Below are positions 53,081 to 61,773 of a stretch of DNA of 64,000 nt, piece after piece (position 1 is the first letter of the stretch; every line of letters begins with the position of its first letter). The position numbers and the translations under genes are program-made. The notes beneath the pieces were generated by a model. The model did not search any database. It was not told the origin of the DNA and saw only the letters and a program-made list of their open reading frames with translations. Source of the DNA: Pedobacter lusitanus (GTDB taxonomy: Bacteria; Bacteroidota; Bacteroidia; Sphingobacteriales; Sphingobacteriaceae); assembly GCF_040026395.1 (NCBI RefSeq), contig NZ_CP157278.1, positions 2,604,001 through 2,668,000 on the forward strand, written 5' to 3'.

Positions 53081-53962
53081 TTAATAATTACGGGTATCAA
53101 TTCCCCAGAGTAATTTGTTTCTCAAGGTAGTCAGATAACTTTCATTATTCAAACGAATCAGGTTCACATGAAAAGCTGCCTTACTCACCGTTATTTTGAC
53201 AGATCTGTCTACAGTGGCCGTCCGGGAGTCACAGGATACCAGAAACTTGGTACTTCTTGCTTCCACTTCAAATCGCAGGGTAACATCATCAGGAATAATA
53301 ACCGGTCTGACATTAAGGTTATGCGGAGCAATCGGAGTAATGGCAAAATTCTGTGCACTTGGAAAAATAATAGGGCCACCGCAGCTCAATGAATAAGCCG
53401 TTGAACCTGTTGGTGTGGCTATAATCAGACCGTCTGCCCAGTATGAATTGATAAACTCATCATTCATATAGGCATGAATAATCATCATGGCTGTGTTATC
53501 CCGTCTGTGAATAGTGATATCATTCAGTGCAAAATTCTCATCTCCAAAAAGGTTATTCTTGGATTCAACATTCAGTAAAGTCCGTTTGTCCAGTGAATAT
53601 TCCTGATTGATCAATGCCTCAATTGCATTTCTAATCTCATTTTTGTTGATACTGGCTAAAAAACCAAGTCTGCCAAAGTTAATTCCGATAACCGGAATTC
53701 CGGAGTCCCTGATTAAAGCCAGGGTATCCAGCAGTGTTCCATCCCCACCCAGGCTGATCAGAATAGCTGCCTGATCACGCAGTTCTGTATGGTTGGAAAA
53801 AGTCTGGAGACTGGCAGGAAGTTTGACTTTATCTTCAATAAAATCGTTGTATTCCTGATGAACAATAGTTTCAATCCCATAATGTTCCAGGGCATTAAAA
53901 ACTTCTTGTACAAAGGGTAAAACGCTATTATTAAACTCTCTGCCGTAAATTGCAATCTTCAT
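53081..53962 (-). CDS. nadK: NAD kinase
   Basis: A 293-residue cytosolic enzyme that phosphorylates NAD to NADP. The ATP-binding motif GGDGTLLDT is at 72-80, NFGRLGFLA near 96 and the substrate loop TPTGSTAYSLSCGGPI near 180. The family length is normal. A near -7 element (TATATTTA) ends about five bases before the ATG, so it may be expressed from its own promoter with almost no leader as well as from the CBS-gene transcript. Confidence 0.94.
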   Translation of the reverse strand: MKIAIYGREFNNSVLPFVQEVFNALEHYGIETIVHQEYNDFIEDKVKLPASLQTFSNHTELRDQAAILISLGGDGTLLDTLALIRDSGIPVIGINFGRLGFLASINKNEIRNAIEALINQEYSLDKRTLLNVESKNNLFGDENFALNDITIHRRDNTAMMIIHAYMNDEFINSYWADGLIIATPTGSTAYSLSCGGPIIFPSAQNFAITPIAPHNLNVRPVIIPDDVTLRFEVEARSTKFLVSCDSRTATVDRSVKITVSKAAFHVNLIRLNNESYLTTLRNKLLWGIDTRNY

Positions 53963-54000
53963 TAGATAAATATAGGATATTGAATGGTTACAGGAATGAA

Positions 54001-54663
54001 TTAAACATTTAAATAACTCATTAACAAATTATATCTGTCTTCCGTTCCGTTGTCTGTTGTAGTGCTGTTAAAGACCGCTTTAACCTGGTAATCATATCTC
54101 TCAAAAGCGGATATGATACCAGATAATTCAGTTTTATTAATTTTCAGCGTGACCTCTAACCGTGTAGAATCCGGGAAGTTCTGCACGTAAGAGGATAAGA
54201 TTTGTGCATTATCGGCTTCAACAATCTGAGCCATATGCGATAAAGAGTTATTGCGGTTACCGATCTCCAGCACGATGATTCCGCCCGGTTCTTTAACAGC
54301 AAAGATATCTGAGGTATATTTTAATAAATCATGTATGGAAATAACCCCCAGATAGTTCTTTTTATAATCAAGTACAGGTACTAAAGATAGTTTCAGCTGA
54401 TCAAATATTCTGATGACATCATAAACATGTACATCCTGATAGACAAAAGGATTCAGAATAGTTAAAGAAAGCGCACCGATCGGCTCTTCCACATTTCTGA
54501 TTTCCAACAAATGATCTTCGGCAATAATACCCAGAAAAGATCCATTATTTAAAACCGGTAAATGATTCAGTTTGAACTCTGCCATTCTATCCAACGCAAC
54601 ATGCACCGTTTCAGTAGTCTGTAACGGTGGAATTGAGTGAGATATGAGTTCAGATGCAAACAT
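54001..54663 (-). CDS. CBS-pair domain protein with ACT-like tail
   Basis: A 220-residue soluble protein. Two CBS motifs (about 5-60 and 70-125; VALDRMAEFKLNHLPVLNNGSFLGII and FDQLKLSLVPVLDYKKNYLGVIS) form a Bateman module that typically senses adenine nucleotides. The C-terminal 85 residues (GIIVLEIGNRNNSLSHMAQIVEADNAQIL) look like an ACT domain. The partner is unknown. It lies between an alpha/beta hydrolase gene (2-base gap) and nadK, so nucleotide sensing near NAD metabolism is a reasonable inference. Confidence 0.85.
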   Translation of the reverse strand: MFASELISHSIPPLQTTETVHVALDRMAEFKLNHLPVLNNGSFLGIIAEDHLLEIRNVEEPIGALSLTILNPFVYQDVHVYDVIRIFDQLKLSLVPVLDYKKNYLGVISIHDLLKYTSDIFAVKEPGGIIVLEIGNRNNSLSHMAQIVEADNAQILSSYVQNFPDSTRLEVTLKINKTELSGIISAFERYDYQVKAVFNSTTTDNGTEDRYNLLMSYLNV

Positions 54664-54665
54664 GT

Positions 54666-55430
54666 CTATTTTAATAAAATTCTATCTAAAAACTTATTCA
54701 GATAATTGTTAAATATCTCAGGATGCTCCATCATCGGTACATGCCCGCATTTATCAACCCAGTTCAACTCTGAATTAGGCAGCAGCTGATGAAATTCTTC
54801 AGCTACATCCGGTGGAGTTACCTGATCATTTTTACCCCAGATCAAAGATACAGGGATAGTTATTTTGCTCAGTTCTTTAGCCATATTATGACGGATAGCC
54901 GATTTTGCCAGCGCCAGAATACGAATAACTCTTGAACGTTCATTTACCGTTTTATAAATCTCATCTACCATTTCTTTAGTAGCGATAGCAGGATCATAAA
55001 AGGTAAATTCTACTTTTTCACGGATATAATCATAGCTTTCTCTTCTTGGGAAAGTGCCTCCAAATGCATTTTCGTACAAACCGGAACTACCCGTCAGCAC
55101 CAACGCCTTAACACTTTCCTGATGTCCTGCTGTAACCACAAGACCAAGGTGTCCGCCTAATGAATTACCGATAAGAACTACCTGACCAAGTTTTTTAAAC
55201 TTAATAAATTTATGAATATACTTGGCTAAACTTTTAACACCCAATGTAAGAATTGGTAATTCGTATATAGGTAAAATCGGCACTAGTATACGGTACTTAT
55301 CTTTGAAATGATCAATAACCGGCTCCCAGTTGCTCAACTCTCCCATCAAACCATGAAGTAATACCAGGGTCTCGCCTTTTCCAGCCTCTATATACTTAAA
55401 CCCATCCTCTTCTATTACTTCGTATTTCAT
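54666..55430 (-). CDS. Alpha/beta fold hydrolase
   Basis: A 254-residue cytosolic hydrolase. The oxyanion turn is HGLMGELSNW (26-35), the nucleophile Ser90 lies in IGNSLGGHLGL, the acid is in WGKNDQVTPP (near 207) and the His is in KCGHVPMMEHP (near 235). The set is complete, so an esterase or C-C hydrolase activity is expected, but the substrate is unknown. I chose ATG 55430 (KYEVIEEDGFKYIEAG) over an upstream start that would add 16 residues not seen in the fold. Confidence 0.85.
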   Translation of the reverse strand: MKYEVIEEDGFKYIEAGKGETLVLLHGLMGELSNWEPVIDHFKDKYRILVPILPIYELPILTLGVKSLAKYIHKFIKFKKLGQVVLIGNSLGGHLGLVVTAGHQESVKALVLTGSSGLYENAFGGTFPRRESYDYIREKVEFTFYDPAIATKEMVDEIYKTVNERSRVIRILALAKSAIRHNMAKELSKITIPVSLIWGKNDQVTPPDVAEEFHQLLPNSELNWVDKCGHVPMMEHPEIFNNYLNKFLDRILLK

Positions 55431-55601
55431 GTATATGTTATATATTTCTGTAAATGTTTCCCGGAGTAAAATTACCACAATGGTGTCCGGTTCATCATTG
55501 CTTCTTTAAGATACGCTACTAAGTTAGTCGCCTGATTTAATTTTAAACAAAAAAAACTGTTAATTTTAAAAAAAATATTTTCAGATAGCCTCTAACACAA
55601 T

Positions 55602-56048
55602 TTATGCCAATTGATTTTTAACAATTTCAGCTATCAATTTGCCGTCTGCCTTACCTGCCAGTTCTTTATTTGCCAATCCCATCACACGCCCCATATCTTT
55701 CACTGAGCTTGCACCTGTATCCTGAATCAGTTTAGCGATCAGTGCTTCCACCTCTTCTTTACTTAATTGCTGTGGCATGAATTTGCTGATCACTTCAATT
55801 TCTTCATCTTCAATCACAGCCAGATCTTCTCTGCCTTGTTGTTTGTAAATATCTGATGATTCTTTTCTTTGCTTAATCAGGCGCTGAAGGATTTTCATTT
55901 CTGCATCTTCAGTAATTTCTTCTGCAGACCCTTTTTCAGTTCTTGCCACCAATAAAGCAGCTTTAATTGCACGTAATCCTCTCAATGCAGCCTGATCTTT
56001 AGCTAACATTGCTTTTTTTATTTCCTGATCTATAATTGTTGATACCAT
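55602..56048 (-). CDS. GatB/YqeY domain protein
   Basis: A 148-residue helical protein equivalent to the free-standing YqeY domain, which is related to the tRNA-binding tail of GatB. IDQEIKKAMLAKDQAALRGLRAIKAALLVARTEKG and GASSVKDMGRVMGLANKELAGKADGKLIAEIVK are characteristic. A role in tRNA-dependent amidation or aminoacyl-tRNA handling is suspected but not shown. It is transcribed 17 bases after an SDR gene. Confidence 0.9.
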   Translation of the reverse strand: MVSTIIDQEIKKAMLAKDQAALRGLRAIKAALLVARTEKGSAEEITEDAEMKILQRLIKQRKESSDIYKQQGREDLAVIEDEEIEVISKFMPQQLSKEEVEALIAKLIQDTGASSVKDMGRVMGLANKELAGKADGKLIAEIVKNQLA

Positions 56049-56065
56049 ATTCTTTTAATTTTATT

Positions 56066-56821
56066 CTATTTTCTATTTACCAGTGTTGCGGAAGCCTGTG
56101 CAGCAGGCATAATCAGCATATCGTTAATGTTTACATGCGCAGGGCGGCTTACTGCAAACCATATCGCATCTGCTATATCCTGTGCAAGCAAAGGCTCCAG
56201 TCCTTCGTAAACCTTTTTAGCTTTGTCTTCATCTCCTTTAAAACGGACCACTGAAAATTCCGTTTCCACCATTCCGGGATTAATCGCAGTTACCTTGATT
56301 CCATGTGGAAGCAGGTCCATACGCATTCCTTTATTTAGGGCATCAACTGCATGTTTTGTCGCACAATAAACATTGCCGTTCGGATAAACCTCTTTACCGG
56401 CAATGGAGCCTATATTAATGATATGACCTTTTTTAGCAGAGATCATCCAGCCTGAAACAATTTTAGTGACATAAAGTAGTCCCTTTACATTCGTATCAAT
56501 CATGGTATCCCAGTCAGTTGTGTCTCCTTTATCTATCGGATCCAGTCCCTGGCTTAAACCTGCATTATTGATCAGTACATCTATCTGTTTCCATTGCTGT
56601 GGCAATCCTTCCAGCACAGCTGTTAAAACAGCATTATTTCTTACATCCGCGATCAGGGTTTTAACCTCAATTGCATATTTATCCGCCAGATGTCTGGCAA
56701 TTTCATTCAGTTTATCTTCTCTTCTGGCTACCAGAACCAGCTGATATCCCTGCTGTGCAAATAAATGTGCACATGATTTTCCTATACCCGAAGTTGCGCC
56801 TGTAATTAATGCAGTTTTCAT
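56066..56821 (-). CDS. SDR family NAD(P)-dependent oxidoreductase
   Basis: A 251-residue classical short-chain dehydrogenase. The cofactor motif TGATSGIG is at 8-15, NNAGLSQG near 87, and the catalytic Ser is in NIGSIAG with Tyr152-x3-Lys156 in VYCATKH. RREDK near 33-37 favours NADP. It resembles the YdfG-like subgroup that acts on 3-hydroxy acids, though the substrate cannot be fixed from sequence. It is the gene before YqeY. Confidence 0.88.
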   Translation of the reverse strand: MKTALITGATSGIGKSCAHLFAQQGYQLVLVARREDKLNEIARHLADKYAIEVKTLIADVRNNAVLTAVLEGLPQQWKQIDVLINNAGLSQGLDPIDKGDTTDWDTMIDTNVKGLLYVTKIVSGWMISAKKGHIINIGSIAGKEVYPNGNVYCATKHAVDALNKGMRMDLLPHGIKVTAINPGMVETEFSVVRFKGDEDKAKKVYEGLEPLLAQDIADAIWFAVSRPAHVNINDMLIMPAAQASATLVNRK

Positions 56822-56939
56822 TAGCTTATCTATTTTTTATCTGTGATGAAGCTCAGGATGCAGTATTCAATTATTCTATCCTGAGCAGGAGCTATAGAGG
56901 TCCTTCCAGACAAAGCTATTAAATTTCACCTGTGGTGCA

Positions 56940-57695
56940 TCACTCAAAAAATAAACTGAATGTCACATGACGCAACATTAATTTATCTATTGGGTTATTG
57001 AACGGATTTACTTCTTTCCTGTCCAAAATATCATTTAGTGAATAAGACAATTTGATTTCAGGAGACATTTTGAAATATTCGAAGTATAAATCCATCCCAA
57101 ATGCTGCTTCAGCAGAAAAATAGCTCTTCCGGTTTTTAAGCAATTTATACTCTTCGTCCTTATCAGAATCATCTGTCTTTTTCTTGGATGCAATATCCAT
57201 AGAATATTTTGCTCCATATAACATATAAGCCCTGAAGTTATTTCTTCTGTTGGATTTGATCTTGATGCCCAGCGGGAATTCCACCATTGTGGCTACCACT
57301 TTCTTCTCCACACTATTAAATACCGGATTGTATGCCGGTATCCTGGCAGTAGAATATTCATACTCCATCAGCCTGTCTGTAAACACCAGTGTAGGCGTCA
57401 GTCTCAGATCTATATGATTACTGATTCTGCCATTCACTACAAAACCAATTCCGAAACCCGGAGATGATTTGCCATACATTGCATTCAGTGAATCTGTAAT
57501 CGTCCCCCTTCCTGTATTGGACACATAAGGGTCTCTCCAGTTTGCTTTTTTCTTAACCTTATAAGTAGCACCTGTATACTGGAAAGTAAAGCCAAAATGG
57601 ACTAACTCATCATCTACCCCACCGCCCCAGTTCTGAGCCCGGACAGCAGCAAATGGTAAAAGAAGAAGCGCCAAAAGGCTTAGTTTTAATTTCAT
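56940..57695 (-). CDS. porT: PorT family outer membrane protein
   Basis: A 251-residue exported beta-barrel. The signal peptide is MKLKLSLLALLLLPFAAVRAQ. VDDELVHFGFTFQYTGATYKVKKK, FGIGFVVNGRISNHIDLRLTPTLVF and the last strand HVTFSLFFE fit PorT/SprT, a component tied to the type IX secretion system. The gene sits next to ubiE, as it does in many Bacteroidota. No other T9SS gene lies in this window, so whether a working secretion system exists cannot be judged from here. Confidence 0.85.
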   Translation of the reverse strand: MKLKLSLLALLLLPFAAVRAQNWGGGVDDELVHFGFTFQYTGATYKVKKKANWRDPYVSNTGRGTITDSLNAMYGKSSPGFGIGFVVNGRISNHIDLRLTPTLVFTDRLMEYEYSTARIPAYNPVFNSVEKKVVATMVEFPLGIKIKSNRRNNFRAYMLYGAKYSMDIASKKKTDDSDKDEEYKLLKNRKSYFSAEAAFGMDLYFEYFKMSPEIKLSYSLNDILDRKEVNPFNNPIDKLMLRHVTFSLFFE

Positions 57696-57704
57696 CTGAA
57701 TGTA

Positions 57705-58439
57705 TTAACCTTTTATTCCGGTATATATTGTGCTGATACCAAATGTCAGCGGCCTGTGTTTTGTAGTCTGATAACCTACCTTATCCATTACTGCAATAAA
57801 AGATTTTCCATCGGGAAATGCAACTGCTGATTCATTCAGATAAGTATATGCCCTGGCATCCTTTGAAAATATCTTTCCAAATACCGGCAATACGTATTTA
57901 AAATAAAAATTATACAGCTGTTTAACCGGGAACATGGTCGGTTTGGAGAATTCCAGGATCACCACCTTTCCACCTGGTTTTAATACCCGCAGCATGTCGG
58001 CTAAACCCTGTTCAAGATTCTGGTAATTTCTTACACCAAATGCAACAGTAATCGCATCAAAATGATTGTCTTCAAATTTAAGACCTTCTGAATCTCCGAT
58101 TTCCACACTAAAAACATCCTGTAAATTACGTTCTGTTATCTTTTTCCGGGCCACTTCAAGCATTCCGGCAGAAATATCTACGCCTGTTATTTTTTTAGGA
58201 TGAAGTATTTTGATAGCCTCAAAAGCAAAGTCACCTGTTCCTGTGGCTACATCCAGAATATGCTGTGGTTTTAATGCCGACAATTCACGAATGGCCTTTT
58301 TACGCCATAGGATGTCTATTCCTGCAGAAAGAAAATGATTCAGGAAGTCATAAGTTCCGGCAATGTTATCAAACATTGTGGTTACCTGTTCCTTTTTTGT
58401 GATCGTAGCGGATTGGTATGGAGTTATTTTTTCGTTCAT
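57705..58439 (-). CDS. ubiE: Demethylmenaquinone methyltransferase
   Basis: A 244-residue SAM-dependent methyltransferase for the last step of menaquinone (or ubiquinone) synthesis, acting at the inner membrane. The motif DVATGTGDFAFEA is near 60-72, DNHFDAITVAFGVRNYQNL near 120 and GGKVVILEFSKP near 155. I chose ATG 58439 (NEKITPYQSATITKKEQV), because the longer reading starts inside the exact -7 element TATCTTTG (58449-58456). It heads the minus-strand envelope run and is divergent from engB. Confidence 0.93.
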   Translation of the reverse strand: MNEKITPYQSATITKKEQVTTMFDNIAGTYDFLNHFLSAGIDILWRKKAIRELSALKPQHILDVATGTGDFAFEAIKILHPKKITGVDISAGMLEVARKKITERNLQDVFSVEIGDSEGLKFEDNHFDAITVAFGVRNYQNLEQGLADMLRVLKPGGKVVILEFSKPTMFPVKQLYNFYFKYVLPVFGKIFSKDARAYTYLNESAVAFPDGKSFIAVMDKVGYQTTKHRPLTFGISTIYTGIKG

Positions 58440-58448
58440 GGTGTGCAG

Positions 58449-58456
58449 CAAAGATA
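58449..58456 (-). promoter_or_regulatory. -7 promoter element of ubiE
   Basis: Exact TATCTTTG on the minus strand, 9 bases before the chosen ATG. It points to a leader of only a few bases and excludes the longer start. Confidence 0.65.
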
Positions 58457-58479
58457 AGTATTGTTGAAAACTAATTTTC

Positions 58480-58487
58480 TACCTTTG
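58480..58487 (+). promoter_or_regulatory. -7 promoter element of engB
   Basis: Exact TACCTTTG, 4 bases before the engB ATG, so transcription should start at or next to the start codon (leaderless). It is 23 bases from the divergent ubiE element. Confidence 0.65.
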
Positions 58488-58491
58488 TCAA

Positions 58492-59118
58492 ATGATTATA
58501 AAATCAGCAACATTTATTTGCAGTAATACCAAGATATCGGCACTGCCAGTAGCCAACATGCCCGAATATGCTTTTATTGGCCGCTCTAACGTAGGAAAGT
58601 CATCCCTGATTAATATGCTGGTTAACCAGCACGGATTGGCAAAAACGTCCCAAAAACCAGGAAAAACACAATTAATCAACCATTTTTTGGTTAATGAAAA
58701 GTGGTATATCGTCGATTTACCGGGTTATGGTTATGCGAAAGTTTCTAAAAACAGCCGTGAAAGCTGGGAGAAATTTATCCGCAACTACATTACCAAGAGA
58801 GAAAGTTTACAATGTGTATTCGTTTTAATTGACAGCCGCCTTCCGCCGCAAAAGATAGATATTGAGTTTTGCTGCTGGATGGGTGAGATACAAATCCCTT
58901 TCGTTCTGGCATTCACCAAGGCAGATAAACAGTCTGTAACTAAAACCAATCAGAATATCGCTCTTTTCAAAAAAGAACTTTCAGGCTGGTTTGAAGAGAT
59001 TCCGCCAATCTTCTCTACTTCGGCAGAAAAACTGGTAGGAAGAGATGAGATCCTTAATTTTATAGAGCAGACCAATCTTGATTTTGCAATGCCGATCCTG
59101 ACGCCTGACGAAGATTAA
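58492..59118 (+). CDS. engB: Ribosome biogenesis GTPase YihA/YsxC (EngB)
   Basis: A 208-residue essential-type GTPase for large ribosomal subunit maturation. G1 is GRSNVGKSS (30-38), G3 is DLPGYG near 77, and G4 is TKAD near 144 with FSTSAEK as G5. Length and motif order are normal for the family. The ATG is right after its promoter element, so the message is probably leaderless. It is followed by the UbiA gene after 15 bases. Confidence 0.94.
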   Translation: MIIKSATFICSNTKISALPVANMPEYAFIGRSNVGKSSLINMLVNQHGLAKTSQKPGKTQLINHFLVNEKWYIVDLPGYGYAKVSKNSRESWEKFIRNYITKRESLQCVFVLIDSRLPPQKIDIEFCCWMGEIQIPFVLAFTKADKQSVTKTNQNIALFKKELSGWFEEIPPIFSTSAEKLVGRDEILNFIEQTNLDFAMPILTPDED

Positions 59119-59133
59119 TAACAGCACCTTTAA

Positions 59134-60000
59134 ATGAAGAAGTATTTTTCACTCGTGCTTTTTGCACATTCAGTTTTCGCATTACCATTTGCGATGATTG
59201 GTTTCTTTTTAGGAGTTACCACTACAGATCACCCTTTCAACTGGGTGATTTTGTTATTAGTACTCCTTTGTATGGTCTTTGCCAGGAACTCTGCCATGGC
59301 TTTTAACAGGTATCTGGACAGAGATATTGATGCGAAGAATCCACGTACCAATATGCGGGACATCCCGGCCGGAAAGGTTTCTGCAAACGAAGCGCTGATA
59401 TTTGTTATCGTCAACTGTGTGCTTTTCATTATCACCACAGCTTTCATTAACAGGTTATGTTTATACCTTTCCCCTGTCGCCCTGTTTGTTGTCCTGTTTT
59501 ACAGCTATACCAAAAGATTTACAGCTTTATGCCATCTGGTACTGGGTCTGGGTTTATCACTTGCTCCTATCGGTGCATATATTGCAGTAACAGGATCTTT
59601 CGCCCTGGTGCCGGTATTGTATTCATTTGCCGTCCTGTTCTGGGTAAGCGGCTTTGATATTATTTATGCCCTGCAGGATGAAGAGTTTGATAAAGGTGAA
59701 AATCTGCATTCTATTCCTTCTGCTATCGGCAGGAAAAAAGCACTCAGGTTATCTGAATTTTTGCATGTCCTGTCTGCCATCTGTGTCATCTTACCCATCG
59801 TATTTTCTACTTTCAGCTGGGCCTACTACCTGGGTGTGACTTTCTTTTGTTCGATGCTGATTTATCAGCACCTGCTGGTCAAACCAAATGATATCAGTAA
59901 AGTGAACAAAGCATTTGCCACCACTAACGGATTAGCCTCAGTGATTTTTGCAGCCTGCTTTTTGCTGGATGCTTTTTTAAGAACAATATTCAAATTCTAG
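59134..60000 (+). CDS. UbiA-like polyprenyltransferase
   Basis: A 288-residue inner-membrane prenyltransferase with about nine helices. The first Asp-rich motif is NRYLDRDIDAKNPRT (58-72) and the second is DIIYALQDEEFDKGE (about 175-190). Bacteroidota proteins of this type act in menaquinone synthesis, either on 1,4-dihydroxynaphthoate (MenA role) or on a futalosine-route intermediate (MqnP role). The sequence alone does not decide. Adjacency to ubiE supports the quinone pathway. It is co-transcribed with engB and the M3 peptidase. Confidence 0.88.
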   Translation: MKKYFSLVLFAHSVFALPFAMIGFFLGVTTTDHPFNWVILLLVLLCMVFARNSAMAFNRYLDRDIDAKNPRTNMRDIPAGKVSANEALIFVIVNCVLFIITTAFINRLCLYLSPVALFVVLFYSYTKRFTALCHLVLGLGLSLAPIGAYIAVTGSFALVPVLYSFAVLFWVSGFDIIYALQDEEFDKGENLHSIPSAIGRKKALRLSEFLHVLSAICVILPIVFSTFSWAYYLGVTFFCSMLIYQHLLVKPNDISKVNKAFATTNGLASVIFAACFLLDAFLRTIFKF

Positions 60001-60004
60001 ACCG

Positions 60005-61720
60005 ATGATCAATCTTATTATACCAAAGAAAACCAGAACCTATATTCCTCAGGATCTTGAAATCAAATGGGAAAATCTTTCTCCTGTCCTGGATGAACTG
60101 CTGGACAGAAAAATTACCAGCGTTACAGAGCTGGAAAAATGGCTCAGAGACAAAAGTGAGCTTGAGGCGGCACTGGAAGAAGATTTTGCCTGGAGATATA
60201 TTAAAATGAGTTGTGATACAGCCAATGAAGAACTGGTTACCAGCTTTCAGTATTTCGCAACCGAGATTGAACCAAAGATCTCCCCTGTTGCAAACCTGCT
60301 GAATCAGAAACTGGTTGACAGTCCTTTTACAGATCAGCTGGATCAGACTAAATACTTTGTTTATTTAAGAGCGATCAAAAAAGCCCTGGAGATTTACAGA
60401 GAGGAAAACGTTGAATTGTTTACCAGACAGCAAATCACTCAACAAAAATATCAGGCTATCACCGGTGCCATGAGCGTGGTCATTAATGATCAGGAATATA
60501 CACTGGAACAGGCAGGCGTACTCACTAAAGATGTAGACAGAGCTGTGCGTCAGCAGGCCTGGGAATCGATACAACAACGTCGCCTGGTAGACAAGGATGC
60601 ACTGAACATTGTATTTGATGAATTAGTTGCCATGCGTCATCAGGTTGCACTGAATGCAGGATTCGAAAACTACAGGGATTATATGTTCCAGGCGCTGGGC
60701 AGATTTGACTATAGTCCAAAAGACTGTTATGCTTTCCATGAGGCTATCGAAAAAGAGATTGTTCCTATTTTAAAAGAACAGGCAGAGAAAAGAGCAGAAT
60801 TACTGGGTCTTGAAGTATTGAAGCCATGGGATATGGAAGTAAGTACTTCGGGTAAAGCAGCTTTAAAACCATTCAAAGATGGCCAGGAGCTGATTGAAAA
60901 AACCATAGCTGCCTTTACTGCAATTGATCCTAAATTAGGCCAGATGCTTTCTATTATGAAAGCAAATAACCTGTTTGATGTAGAAAGCAGAAAAGGTAAA
61001 GCACCGGGGGGATATAATTATCCGCTGGCAGAAACAGGTGCTCCGTTTATTTTCATGAACTCGGCAGGTTCATTAAGAGATCTGACCACGATGGTTCATG
61101 AAGGCGGACATGCAGTGCATACTTTTCTGACTGCAGATCTGGAGCTTAATGACTTCAAACACTGCCCTTCGGAAGTTGCTGAACTGGCCTCTATGAGTAT
61201 GGAATTGATTTCTATGGATAAATGGGATATTTATTTTGATAATCCAGCTGACCTCATCCGTGCAAAAAAAGAACAATTACAGGATGTATTGAAAACTTTG
61301 CCATGGGTAGCTGTAATTGATCAGTTCCAGCACTGGATTTATACCAACCCGACACATAATGCCGCTGACAGAGAGGTTGCCTTCAAACAGATCTATGAAA
61401 GATTTGGTTCAGGTTTTTCAAACTGGGAAGGTCTGGAACAGGAGTTCGGAAATATCTGGCAAAAACAGCTGCATCTTTTCCAGGTTCCTTTTTATTATAT
61501 AGAATATGCGATTGCACAATTAGGAGCTATTGCGATCTGGAAAAACTACAAAGAGAATCCGGAGAAAGCTTTACAGCAATATCTTGATGCATTGGCACTT
61601 GGCTATACCAAACCGATGAACGAGATCTACGAAACTGCTGGTATTAAATTTGACTTTAGCAGCAGTTATATAAAAGAGCTGGCTTCATTTGTAAAAGATG
61701 AATTGGACAAATTAGATTAG
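60005..61720 (+). CDS. M3 family oligoendopeptidase
   Basis: A 571-residue zinc metallopeptidase of the PepF/oligoendopeptidase F type that digests short peptides in the cytosol. The zinc motif is HEGGH (about 363-367), with the third ligand Glu in SEVAELASMSMEL near 391. There is no signal peptide. The ATG is 5 bases after the UbiA stop, so they share a transcript. Its length is typical for the family. Confidence 0.92.
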   Translation: MINLIIPKKTRTYIPQDLEIKWENLSPVLDELLDRKITSVTELEKWLRDKSELEAALEEDFAWRYIKMSCDTANEELVTSFQYFATEIEPKISPVANLLNQKLVDSPFTDQLDQTKYFVYLRAIKKALEIYREENVELFTRQQITQQKYQAITGAMSVVINDQEYTLEQAGVLTKDVDRAVRQQAWESIQQRRLVDKDALNIVFDELVAMRHQVALNAGFENYRDYMFQALGRFDYSPKDCYAFHEAIEKEIVPILKEQAEKRAELLGLEVLKPWDMEVSTSGKAALKPFKDGQELIEKTIAAFTAIDPKLGQMLSIMKANNLFDVESRKGKAPGGYNYPLAETGAPFIFMNSAGSLRDLTTMVHEGGHAVHTFLTADLELNDFKHCPSEVAELASMSMELISMDKWDIYFDNPADLIRAKKEQLQDVLKTLPWVAVIDQFQHWIYTNPTHNAADREVAFKQIYERFGSGFSNWEGLEQEFGNIWQKQLHLFQVPFYYIEYAIAQLGAIAIWKNYKENPEKALQQYLDALALGYTKPMNEIYETAGIKFDFSSSYIKELASFVKDELDKLD

Positions 61721-61773
61721 TTTTATAATATTTTTTATACTTTCAGCGAAATAATCTAACCGAATAGCTCATT

